Assembly: GCA_021736705.1 (NCBI GenBank)
Contig: JAIPFI010000004.1
Location: forward strand, 1-49,096
Origin: Methylococcaceae bacterium
GTDB lineage: Bacteria > Pseudomonadota > Gammaproteobacteria > Methylococcales > Methylomonadaceae
DNA: 49,096 nt
Reading direction: 5' to 3'
Numbering within the stretch: the stretch's first letter is position 1; each line of letters begins with the position of its first letter. The notes under the pieces were generated by a model that was not told the origin of the DNA, ran no database searches, and saw only the letters and a list, made by a program, of their open reading frames with translations. This document shows, piece after piece, positions 42,214 through 49,096 of the stretch. The position numbers and the translations under genes were made by a program.

Positions 42214-44967
42214 ATGGCAATAAGTGAATTTGTGGTCGGACAGCGATGGATCAGTGCTTCCGAGCCTGAGTTGGGGTTGGGATTAGTGCTTGCAGTTGAA
42301 GCTAATCGAGTAACAATTTTGTTTTTAGCGAGTAATGAGCATAGGGTCTATGCGCAAGATAACTCACCTTTGACGCGCGTGCGCTTTTTGCCGGATGATA
42401 AAATTGAAACGGAAGACGGTGATCATTTAACGGTTAAATCTGTGACTGAAGAGCAGGGGCTTTTGCGCTATCATGCAATGGCGGAGGGCGGTAATATTGT
42501 GTTGATTGATGAGATGGAATTAAGTCATCACTCGCAATTTAACAAGCCACAAGACAAATTATTTATTGGCCAAGCAGAGTCTGGTCGTTGGTTTTCACTG
42601 CGCTATCAAACGTGGAATTATTTACATCAACTGCATAAAAGTGATGTGAAAGGCTTACTTGGTGCTCGCGCATCATTAATTCCGCATCAGCTATATATTG
42701 CTCATGAAGTTGCGCGACGAGACAAGGTGCGTGTCATGCTTGCTGATGAAGTGGGGCTGGGTAAAACGATTGAGGCGGGTTTGATTTTGCATCACCGCTT
42801 ACAAATGGGCTTGTCATCACGCATTATGATTGTGGTGCCTGAGAGTTTGCTGCATCAGTGGCTGGTTGAAATGCTACGTCGGTTTAATTTAAAATTCAGT
42901 CTTTTCGATGAGTCTCGCTGCTTGGCGATAGATGAGGATAATCCTTTTTTGAATGAGCAGTTAGTGCTTTGTAGTTTGGACTTTTTTGAGGAAAATCCGC
43001 ATAGGCAAGCACAAGCAGTTCAAGCTAACTGGGATATAGTCGTCGTCGATGAAGCGCATCATTTGCAGTGGAGTGAAGGCGTGCCCAGCCCAGCCTATTT
43101 ATTTGTCGAACAGTTGACCCAGTTTGCTAACGGTTTAATACTGTTAACCGCAACACCTGAGCAATTAGGTAAGCAAACGCACTTTGCTCAACTGCGTTTA
43201 TTGGATCCGGATCGTTTTCATAGTTTTGAGCTATTTTTAGAGGAAGAGCGTCAGTTTGAGCCGATTGCTCAGTTAGCTGAGAAAATTGTCAATGAGCGTA
43301 TTTTAAATGAGATGGATAGAAGTCGCTTAGCTACCTATATCGATCAAAATCTATGTGCAAAATTCTTACAAGATGCGAATGCTAGTGGTTTAATTCAAGA
43401 TGTTATTGATCAATTGATTGATCGGCATGGCACAGGGCGTATTTTATTTAGAAATTCTCGACATGTCGTGCAAGGTTTTCCTGTGCGCGAGTTCTATGCT
43501 TATCCATTAACGGGTGATGCTGAAAATAGTGATGTCTATCTTGTCTGGTTGATGCAGAAAATCAAGCAATTGGGCGATGAGCAGGTTTTATTGATTTGTC
43601 GGCACGCTGAAACTGCCTTGCATTTGCAGAAAAGTTTGCGCGAGAAGCATGCAATTAATGCCGCTGCTTTTCATGAAGGCATGAGTATTATTGAGCGGGA
43701 TAGAGCGGCGGCTTATTTTGCTGATGAAGACGCGCGTGTGCGTATTTTGCTTTGCTCTGAAATAGGCAGTGAAGGGCGTAATTTTCAATTCGTACATCAT
43801 TTGATTTTATTGGATTTGCCTGAAAATCCTGATTTATTGCAACAGAGAATTGGGCGTCTTGATCGTATCGGTCAAAAGCAAACAATTAAAATCCATGTGC
43901 CTTATGTCGTTGGCAGTAAACAACATAGTTTGTGTCGATGGTATGCCGAGGGTTTGGGTTTGTTTCAAGCAAATAGTAATGCCGCAAGCGAAGTGTATCG
44001 AGTGCAAAAGGAGTTCGTTGAGCAAGTCTGTGTAAGTGCTGATCAACAAGGATTGCAGGCCTTGGTTGATTCTAGTCGCGCATTGATAGAAAAGGTTGAA
44101 GCAGAAATGCATCAGTCGCGTGACTTATTGTTAGAGTTTAATTCTTGTCGCAAAGATATTGCTGAGCAACTGATTGAGACGATCCGGAGATTAGCGCAGC
44201 CTGATGCTTTATGGGCTTATATGGAGGATATCTTTGAATATTTTGGCGTCGATTCTGAGTATCATTCCAAAGCCTGCGCTATTTTACAGACAGGGCAGGC
44301 GCAAAGAGTTTCACAGTTTCCTTATGTTCCGGAGGATGGGGTGACTGTGACGGTGAGCCGTGATGTCGCGTTAGCAAGAGAAGATATGCAATATTTAACT
44401 TGGGAGCATCCTATGGTGACCTCAGCAATGGATTTGATCTTGTCGGATAATGTCGGCAATGCCGCCTTAAGTGTTATTCAGCATCAGCAACTCAAGCCGG
44501 GGCAGTACTTGTTAGAGTGTTTGTTCTTAATAGAGTGTAGTGCGCCCTTAACTTTGCAATTGAATCGTTTTTTACCGGCGACTCCAATACGCATTTTGAT
44601 TGATCAGAAGCAAAAAGAGTTAACGGAGCAGATTGCACATGAAGAGTTGATTGAGCTTGTGCATAAATTTGAGGTAGAACAAATAACGGCATTTATGGGG
44701 AGTGAGCATAAAAACATTAAGGCTATGATTATTGACGCGGAACGTAGCGCAGAAATTGCAATGCAGGCTGTGATTGCTCAGGCCAATAGGGACATGTTGA
44801 AAATATCTGCTGAAGAAATAAAACGACTAGAAGCCTTGTCACAAGTTAATCCAAGTATAAAGTTAGAAGAAATAGAAGCATTAAAAGATCGCACCATTGC
44901 TTCGCATGGTTATATTAGGGATGCTAAATTGCGCTTAGATGCAGTTCGATTTATCATAGTCAATTAA
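42214..44967 (+). CDS. rapA: RNA polymerase-associated ATPase RapA (SWI2/SNF2 family)
   Basis: Recycles RNA polymerase after transcription using ATP. 917 residues, slightly shorter than the E. coli protein (968). An N-terminal Tudor-like region (VGQRWISASEPELGLGLVLA) precedes the helicase lobes: HEVARRDKVRVMLADEVGLG with KTIEAGLILHHRL (motif I), VVVDEAHHLQW (II), LILLTATPEQLGKQTHFAQL (III), VRILLCSEIGSEGRNFQFVH and LLQQRIGRLDRIGQK (V, VI). The C-terminal roughly 350 residues are the RapA-specific domain. Start ATG 42214; ggttgat before it is a fair ribosome site. Confidence 0.96.
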   Translation: MAISEFVVGQRWISASEPELGLGLVLAVEANRVTILFLASNEHRVYAQDNSPLTRVRFLPDDKIETEDGDHLTVKSVTEEQGLLRYHAMAEGGNIVLIDEMELSHHSQFNKPQDKLFIGQAESGRWFSLRYQTWNYLHQLHKSDVKGLLGARASLIPHQLYIAHEVARRDKVRVMLADEVGLGKTIEAGLILHHRLQMGLSSRIMIVVPESLLHQWLVEMLRRFNLKFSLFDESRCLAIDEDNPFLNEQLVLCSLDFFEENPHRQAQAVQANWDIVVVDEAHHLQWSEGVPSPAYLFVEQLTQFANGLILLTATPEQLGKQTHFAQLRLLDPDRFHSFELFLEEERQFEPIAQLAEKIVNERILNEMDRSRLATYIDQNLCAKFLQDANASGLIQDVIDQLIDRHGTGRILFRNSRHVVQGFPVREFYAYPLTGDAENSDVYLVWLMQKIKQLGDEQVLLICRHAETALHLQKSLREKHAINAAAFHEGMSIIERDRAAAYFADEDARVRILLCSEIGSEGRNFQFVHHLILLDLPENPDLLQQRIGRLDRIGQKQTIKIHVPYVVGSKQHSLCRWYAEGLGLFQANSNAASEVYRVQKEFVEQVCVSADQQGLQALVDSSRALIEKVEAEMHQSRDLLLEFNSCRKDIAEQLIETIRRLAQPDALWAYMEDIFEYFGVDSEYHSKACAILQTGQAQRVSQFPYVPEDGVTVTVSRDVALAREDMQYLTWEHPMVTSAMDLILSDNVGNAALSVIQHQQLKPGQYLLECLFLIECSAPLTLQLNRFLPATPIRILIDQKQKELTEQIAHEELIELVHKFEVEQITAFMGSEHKNIKAMIIDAERSAEIAMQAVIAQANRDMLKISAEEIKRLEALSQVNPSIKLEEIEALKDRTIASHGYIRDAKLRLDAVRFIIVN

Positions 44968-45044
44968 AGTGTACGTTTTGAGCTTCAGTGCTTGCGCTGA
45001 ATGTGAAGATAATTATAAGAATAATCACAGTATAGAGGATAGAA

Positions 45045-45770
45045 ATGAGCTTATTGGATTCAGTTTTTGGTAAATCAAAAGTAAATGTAGCAAATAAAAA
45101 AGTTAAGGCAGCACTAGATGCAAATGATCCAGTGGCGCTTGAAAAAGCACTCGCTGGCGCCATCACTATTTATCAATCTATTGGCTCAAATAGTTCAGTA
45201 TTTAAAGATGCTTTGTACAACTGGGGTATGGCTTTATTGTATTCCGCTAGACTAAAGCAGGGTGCTGAGGCAATGTCGCTTTATGAAGACGCGGGTAAGA
45301 AATTCTCATTCTGCTTAGTAGCAAAACCTGATTATTTGGCGGCTGCTTTGGATTGGAGTGTTGCTTTAATGGAATTAGCTGCCCTGCAGACGGGCGCTGC
45401 ACAAACAGCAAGTTATGCTTTGGCAAAAGAAAAGTTAACGCTTGCTGATAGTATTCATAAGGGCGTTGCTTCTTATAATTTTGCCTGTTTGCACGCAGTA
45501 GAGGGTGACTTTGATGCCTGTAAAGTAGCATTAGAGCTTGCGCGTGATTATAAAAATTTGCCGGATGAGCAAGATATTTTAAATGATGCCGATATGCAAG
45601 TGGCAAAAACACAAGATTGGTTTGATGACTTTATTGCTTCAATTAATGTACCTGCTGCTAAATCCGAAAAGTTAAGTGCTGATGGTAATGTGGCGAACAA
45701 AGGAGGCACAATCTATAGTAAAACCCAAGTGAAAACGGATGGTGTTAAGGTTAAGTACGACGATAAATAA
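45045..45770 (+). CDS. Helical repeat-like hypothetical protein, 241 aa
   Basis: Starts MSLLDSVFGKSKVNVANKKV with an SD gagg before ATG 45045. The body is alpha-helical with TPR-like pairs: DALYNWGMALLYSARLKQGA, PDYLAAALDWSVALMELAAL and VASYNFACLHAVEGDFDACK followed by VALELARDY. The W/Y-A-G pattern and spacing fit two to three degenerate TPR units. No signal peptide. The lysine- and glycine-rich tail looks disordered. It lies 77 bp after rapA in the same direction. Probable protein-protein adaptor; no family assigned. Confidence 0.65.
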   Translation: MSLLDSVFGKSKVNVANKKVKAALDANDPVALEKALAGAITIYQSIGSNSSVFKDALYNWGMALLYSARLKQGAEAMSLYEDAGKKFSFCLVAKPDYLAAALDWSVALMELAALQTGAAQTASYALAKEKLTLADSIHKGVASYNFACLHAVEGDFDACKVALELARDYKNLPDEQDILNDADMQVAKTQDWFDDFIASINVPAAKSEKLSADGNVANKGGTIYSKTQVKTDGVKVKYDDK

Positions 45771-45870
45771 GCTTTCTTACCTTATACTCGATGTTCAAGT
45801 TTTTAGGTTTAGAAAAATGACCAAAAAACAAGCAAGCTAAAGCTGTTAAAATCTGTCGTATTTCAGCAAG

Positions 45871-46095
45871 ATGTTGATTCAGGCGCCGGCAGATTTTATA
45901 AAAACCTTTGTAACCGATTTGAATAGCGCATTAGGCGAACTCAAGCCTTATGCCAAGCTATCGTCATTACAGCAGCGTTGGTTAGGATTTTGTTGGTTGA
46001 TAGAGGAAGTTTTTCAATTATTGCCGTCTGGAAAACATAGGGCCAGGAGAGCTGGGTACTTTAGGAATGTGCATGAAATAATGTCTTCATCTTAG
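45871..46095 (+). pseudogene. Truncated IS transposase N-terminus
   Basis: 74 codons, of which about the first 50 (to FCWLIEEVFQL) resemble a transposase start by pattern memory; the rest (GKHRARRAGYFRNVHE) is read-through into the repeat. There are no catalytic residues. It lies wholly within the copy C element. Confidence 0.5.
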
Positions 46096-46143
46096 GAGCG
46101 CAGGCAGCTTGCCTGCTAAAGGCAGACGAGCCGTCTGCGCTCC
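46064..46143 (+). repeat. Dispersed REP-like repeat, copy 2 (with a strong hairpin)
   Basis: Matches 19721-19800. ggagcgcaggcagcttgcct (46095) folds onto an arm ending cgtctgcgctcc (46143) over about 22 bases with few mismatches, and an A-run follows. It lies inside copy C, showing that the two repeat families have nested or recombined. Confidence 0.7.
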
Positions 46144-46352
46144 CAAAAAAAAATTAGTTGTCGAAGTTATTTTGTGCTCATTCCTTAGAGCTAACGACTT
46201 CTTTATGATACCGATCTGAAGGCTGATTTTTGATGCAGCAGTGTGCCTAAAATTAAAAAACTTGAACATCGAGTGATAGGTTCCGCTTTAAGTGGATAGT
46301 TTGAATTTTAATGCCTAACGAGCGTCTCGCTTTATACGGGAAAGCTTAAAAA

Positions 46353-47051
46353 TCAAAGAATCTTATTAAAAATTTTACCTTGCCGGTATAACTGAGCCAA
46401 AGTATCCGGTTCAGCACCGAAAAAATAGCGCAAACGTAAACTCCACATCATCACTATCGTACGCCATACACCGAAATCTTCCCACCTTCGCCCAGAGCTT
46501 TTTACCTTAGTCGTCAAACAATAGCATTTTGATATTTTTTTCAAACACTTACTAATGGCAATATCTTCCATTAAGGCCACTTCAGGAAAACAGCCCGCCT
46601 CTAGAAATGCAGTGCGCCTTACAAATATGACTTGATCGCCCGTCGCTATTCCCGTTAAGCGCGAACGCCAATTCATCATTACCGCAACAACTTTTAACAT
46701 AAAGCTCTCACCCACTAATTGCATATCAAAACGCCCCCATTGCGCCCCACTATCTAGAGCAGATTGAATACAACACAATGCATTTTCAGGCAAAAAAGTA
46801 TCTGCATGTAAAAAAATAAACACATCCGCTGATGCCTTTTGCGCGCCAGCATTCATTTGCACTGCCCGCCCTTTAGGCGTTGTAATAAACACATCAATCA
46901 GCGGCAAGGAAACCTCTCTCGTTTCATCAGGACTTCCAGCATCAGCAATAATCAATTGGCACTCAGACCTTAATTCCTGTAATGCCAGCAGGCACTGCCT
47001 TATGCCAGACGCCTCATTTAAAGTGGGAATAATAATACTATATTTATGCAC
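46353..47051 (-). CDS. Glycosyltransferase, TIGR04283 family
   Basis: 232 residues from GTG 47051, one base after the stop of doxX, so translation is coupled. Earlier starts to 47099 would overlap doxX and add non-family sequence. Family-2 (GT-A) fold: KYSIIIPTLNEASGIRQCLL, LIIADAGSPDETRE, the hallmark PKGRAVQMNAGAQKASADV with FIFLHADTFLPENAL, then ATGDQVIFVRR, ALMEDIAISKCLKK and VKSSGRRWEDFGVWRTIVMM. The GRAxQMNxGA motif and R-W after a serine pair define the TIGR04283 group, first noted near arsenosugar biosynthesis genes. None of those partners is visible here, so the substrate is open. Confidence 0.85.
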   Translation of the reverse strand: MHKYSIIIPTLNEASGIRQCLLALQELRSECQLIIADAGSPDETREVSLPLIDVFITTPKGRAVQMNAGAQKASADVFIFLHADTFLPENALCCIQSALDSGAQWGRFDMQLVGESFMLKVVAVMMNWRSRLTGIATGDQVIFVRRTAFLEAGCFPEVALMEDIAISKCLKKISKCYCLTTKVKSSGRRWEDFGVWRTIVMMWSLRLRYFFGAEPDTLAQLYRQGKIFNKIL

Positions 47052-47052
47052 T

Positions 47053-47670
47053 TTAAAACCGAGTATACATACTGGCTTGGTAACGGAATTTTTTAGCAAT
47101 CCAATAATCTACGCTTAAATAACGACCGCCACCCACAAAAATCAACATTAACAACATAATTGCATAAGTGACAGCAAACTCAACACCATTATTTAAGACA
47201 ACAAAACTGCCTTTCTCAGTTAGCCACTCATAATTACTGTATTGATGCAGAATTTCTTTAGCTCGACTCAACCGCTCAATCGCAGCTACCGTTCTTTCCG
47301 TAGCAAACCAGCCACTTCCTTCAGAAACAGCCAACCAACCATTAGGCAAATGCACCGTATAAGCAGCCACAATCATAATGATGAATAAAGGAATGGAAAT
47401 CCAACGCACCGCAAACCCAAGCAATAAAAACACCGCCCCCAAAATTTCAGTTCCGCTAACCAATCCAGCCATAAGCGTTGGTAAAGGCAAGCCCAAACCC
47501 CATTCAGCATTACCAAACCAAGCCACTGTATCCTCAAAGCTCGCGACTTTACGCATGCCAGCCATCCACATAATCGGAAATAGATAGAGCCTCAAAGCCA
47601 AGGGACCAAAAAAGTCTAAGGCTCGAGTTAAATCTAAGTAATCATACGATTTATTTAAAAAATCAATCAT
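47053..47670 (-). CDS. DoxX-family membrane protein
   Basis: 205 residues. It has four hydrophobic segments: LALRLYLFPIMWMAGMRKVA, LPTLMAGLVSGTEILGAVFL and LLGFAVRWISIPLFIIMIVA, and a last helix near TYAIMLLMLIFVGGGRYLSV. The first, ending in WMAGMRKV, and the following segments match DoxX/DoxD-like proteins. A soluble loop of about 60 residues lies between helices 3 and 4. Function in this family is unclear (redox or quinone-linked suggestions). It is coupled to the downstream glycosyltransferase. Confidence 0.82.
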   Translation of the reverse strand: MIDFLNKSYDYLDLTRALDFFGPLALRLYLFPIMWMAGMRKVASFEDTVAWFGNAEWGLGLPLPTLMAGLVSGTEILGAVFLLLGFAVRWISIPLFIIMIVAAYTVHLPNGWLAVSEGSGWFATERTVAAIERLSRAKEILHQYSNYEWLTEKGSFVVLNNGVEFAVTYAIMLLMLIFVGGGRYLSVDYWIAKKFRYQASMYTRF

Positions 47671-47772
47671 TTTCTATTTAACAATTTAAGAATAATAAAA
47701 ATAACTTAAAGTTACCTTGTTTGATGGATACATACAGCATCAAGTCTTGGAATTCAAGACTACAAGCCAGCC

Positions 47773-48267
47773 CTACATATCTAAATGAGGGAACTTAATC
47801 TGACTGAGCCAATAGTTTAACTCAGGCTTTTGCAATAAATCAGTGACTAACTTCATAGCAATCACTAAATTCCTTTCAGCCAGATCACTTAAGCCGCTCC
47901 CTAACTCAAATTCCAACCCTTGAATGCTTAATAAAAAACAGGGAGGTGGCTCTTTATGTATAACATTTTCATAAACAGCCAATACCGATGCAGGACTCAT
48001 TGCATGCGTGGTATAGCTCTTATCTTTTTCAGGAGAAAGCCGAGTCAATGAATAAGCCTCAGTACAGGCGACCGATGCGTCAATAAATAATACAAGTTCG
48101 CGACCCTCCAAATCCAAAGCATGTTCAATTTGCAATTGAAAATCAGTGATAATTTCAAGACCAGAGAGCTGTAAGTTATTTTCAATATATTCAATAACTA
48201 AAGGTCCGAGCGCATCATCTCCACGACTCAGGTTTCCATAACCAAATACCAATACGTTTCTCATCAT
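47773..48267 (-). CDS. Hydrogenase-type maturation protease (HoxW/HyaD family)
   Basis: 164 residues. These enzymes clip the C-terminus of a [NiFe]-hydrogenase large subunit after nickel insertion. The first motif NVLVFGYGNLSRGDDALGPL supplies the acidic metal ligand (D at about 17 or 18). DFQLQIEHALDLEGRELVLF holds the second site, with the acidic residue of VLFIDAS, and the His is in TTHAMSPASVL. Length and order fit soluble-hydrogenase HoxW proteins. No hydrogenase structural gene is in the window, so the target is unknown. ATG 48267 overlaps the stop of a 33-codon frame as ATGA. Confidence 0.85.
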   Translation of the reverse strand: MMRNVLVFGYGNLSRGDDALGPLVIEYIENNLQLSGLEIITDFQLQIEHALDLEGRELVLFIDASVACTEAYSLTRLSPEKDKSYTTHAMSPASVLAVYENVIHKEPPPCFLLSIQGLEFELGSGLSDLAERNLVIAMKLVTDLLQKPELNYWLSQIKFPHLDM

Positions 48268-48365
48268 TTAAAATAAAAAACAGAACGGGGCATGACAATA
48301 CGATGACAATAGATCATAAGACCAGTCGCATTGATTTTAGAAACAATAAACTCATCAGCGTTCAT
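48264..48365 (-). CDS. Putative 33-residue protein upstream of the maturation protease
   Basis: MNADEFIVSKINATGLMIYC followed by HRIVMPRSVFYFK. ATG 48365 has AAGGA at an ideal distance (aaggaacgagttatg), and the stop overlaps the next ATG in the ATGA arrangement, both signs of genuine translation. An in-frame ATG at 48404 would add 13 residues without a ribosome site. No family is recognised. It may be a real small protein, a leader peptide for coupling, or the leftover of a decayed larger gene. Confidence 0.45.
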   Translation of the reverse strand: MNADEFIVSKINATGLMIYCHRIVMPRSVFYFK

Positions 48366-48528
48366 AACTCGTTCCTTGTTAATTGGCGTTACTTTATTCT
48401 TCATAATTTCTATTCAAATTAATTGATGCAAACTAAATGATAAGCTATTTTATTGCATTAGCGCCGTCTTGTATCAACAGACTTGTAAAAAAATTAATTT
48501 AATGTAGTCACTCCAGTTCACAATCCTT

Positions 48529-48534
48529 TATAAT
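48529..48534 (+). promoter_or_regulatory. -10 box of ssrA
   Basis: A perfect tataat ends 12 bp before the first base of mature tmRNA, a spacing that allows a short precursor 5' end for RNase P. The -35 region (tagtca or agtcac near 48506-48512) is weak. Confidence 0.55.
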
Positions 48535-48546
48535 AGAACTTCCAAA

Positions 48547-48924
48547 GGGGACGACCAGGTTTCGACGTGGGTAGCAAAACCTTAGGGGCATGTCGAGGAC
48601 AGTACACCTCGTAAAACCTACTGAAACTTAAGTATTCGCAAATGACGAAAACTACTCAATGGCTTTAGCTGCTTAAACACAGCACCATTCTCCTGACTAT
48701 CTGTGCTTATGCGGGTAGGTTCTTCGGAACACTCAGGAGTCACTCTACATAAGATCGCGTTAAGGACTTTGTTCGGAGTTCAAACACGCTAAATCCAATC
48801 GAAATCGCTAAAAGTATCTTGGTCCGACGGGTAGCTTCTAGCTAAATCAAAAGCGCGGAATAAACATGTAGATCCAAAGGCGGAGTGCTTGCGGACGGGG
48901 GTTCGATTCCCCCCGTCTCCACCA
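48547..48924 (+). ncRNA. ssrA: Transfer-messenger RNA
   Basis: Rescues stalled ribosomes with SmpB and tags the incomplete protein for proteolysis. The 5' end ggggacg pairs with cgtctcc before the terminal A-CCA, giving an acceptor stem with a G3-U70 wobble, the alanine identity element. A T-arm (ggttcgattcc) closes the 3' half. The tag frame resumes at gca (48638) and reads ANDENYSMALAA to taa at 48674-48676. The length of about 378 nt and the one-piece layout are usual for gammaproteobacteria. CCA is encoded. Confidence 0.97.
48638..48676 (+). other. tmRNA proteolysis-tag reading frame
   Basis: Encodes ANDENYSMALAA followed by taa. The ANDENY start and ALAA end are typical (E. coli tag ANDENYALAA); the serine-methionine pair extends the middle. 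The end LAA should be recognised by ClpXP. Confidence 0.93.
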
Positions 48925-48950
48925 AGACAACGTTTTAAAAGATTCAAATA

Positions 48951-48987
48951 AAACCCGAAACGCCTTAAAAGGTTTTCGGGTTTTTTT
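48951..48987 (+). terminator. Intrinsic terminator of ssrA
   Basis: aaacccgaaac pairs with gttttcgggttt (one bulge), followed by a run of T to 48987. It lies 26 bp after the CCA end. The remaining roughly 110 bp to the window end show no feature. Confidence 0.9.
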
Positions 48988-49096
48988 ATGTTCGTAACAT
49001 TTTTATCCAGATGCGCCTCATCTATCAAAGCCGCAATTAAATCGGTGGGTTATTTAGATTTAATTGAATCAAACAACTGCAATATTAAGGGAATAG

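Larger units (their letters stand above)
45786..46274 (+). mobile_element. IS relic with terminal inverted repeats (copy C of the element family)
   Basis: The left end actcgatgttcaagttttta (45786) and the right end aaacttgaacatcgagt (46274) are inverted repeats of at least 16 bases, and the same ends flank the short elements at 2857-2985 and 14984-15117. Inside, ATG 45871 opens a frame MLIQAPADFIKTFVTDLNSA, continuing LSSLQQRWLGFC. This looks like the N-terminus of an IS transposase as I remember it, and it is lost after about 50 residues. A REP-like hairpin has been inserted or fused at 46064-46143. The 489-bp length leaves no room for a full transposase, so the element is defective. Confidence 0.6.

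Noticed and set aside
47743-47761. Palindrome agtcttg/caagact after the maturation protease
   Set aside because: No T-run, and no relation to other repeats strong enough to call it.
48789-49028. 79-codon minus-strand frame with GGDGGNRTPV
   Set aside because: It lies antisense within the 3' half of tmRNA and its terminator; this is a well-known false gene call.

Overview
The window reads as chromosomal DNA of a gammaproteobacterium, most likely a Methylococcales-type methanotroph or a close relative. The evidence is gene order: LysM-dprA-smg-topA divergent from def-fmt-rsmB-DUF4390-ntrY-ntrX, followed by ffh and rpsP-rimM-trmD-rplS. A PEP-CTERM/XrtA-type ATPase and AT-rich composition with many small dispersed repeats fit the same assignment. 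The taxonomic placement is inference; no rRNA gene is present. One stable RNA gene, tmRNA (ssrA), lies near the right end.

Left part (1-15.7 kb) is accessory and rearranged. It opens with the 3' end of an ISAs1-family element that has cut the front off a secreted jelly-roll-like protein. A 14-bp tandem repeat and a palindromic repeat follow, then a 508-residue protein of uncertain function. Next is a minus-strand cluster of three exported proteins (6569 to 3001). Two of them share an unnamed roughly 80-residue N-terminal module, and the middle one looks like a permuted papain-fold protein. Then comes mtgA, a decayed copy of a sensor-kinase 3' end fused to an IS3 orfA relic, the glgP-pyk pair (glycogen breakdown plus a long pyruvate kinase), and the intact sensor kinase. 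The mtgA/kinase junction sequence occurs on both sides of glgP-pyk, so that block looks inserted between two formerly convergent neighbours.

The centre (15.7-45 kb) is mostly conserved housekeeping. It holds rlmA, ppx, an ABC ATPase without a permease, mutL and miaA, then small envelope proteins and topA-smg-dprA-LysM. It continues with def-fmt-rsmB-DUF4390-ntrYX (translation start and stop, tRNA and rRNA modification, and a two-component system in one transcription direction), ffh, the rpsP operon, an XrtA-type ATPase and rapA.

The right part (45-49 kb) has a repeat-like helical protein and an IS relic with terminal inverted repeats. A minus-strand group follows: a hydrogenase-type maturation protease preceded by an overlapping 33-codon ORF, a DoxX membrane protein and a TIGR04283-type glycosyltransferase. 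It ends with ssrA and its terminator.

A recurring theme is small mobile sequence. Three loci (2857-2985, 14984-15117, 45786-46274) share terminal inverted repeats, and the largest contains a transposase relic, so the short ones look like its non-autonomous (MITE) derivatives. Palindromic REP-like hairpins occupy several intergenic gaps. The least explained functional content is the three-gene exported cluster at 3.0-6.6 kb.
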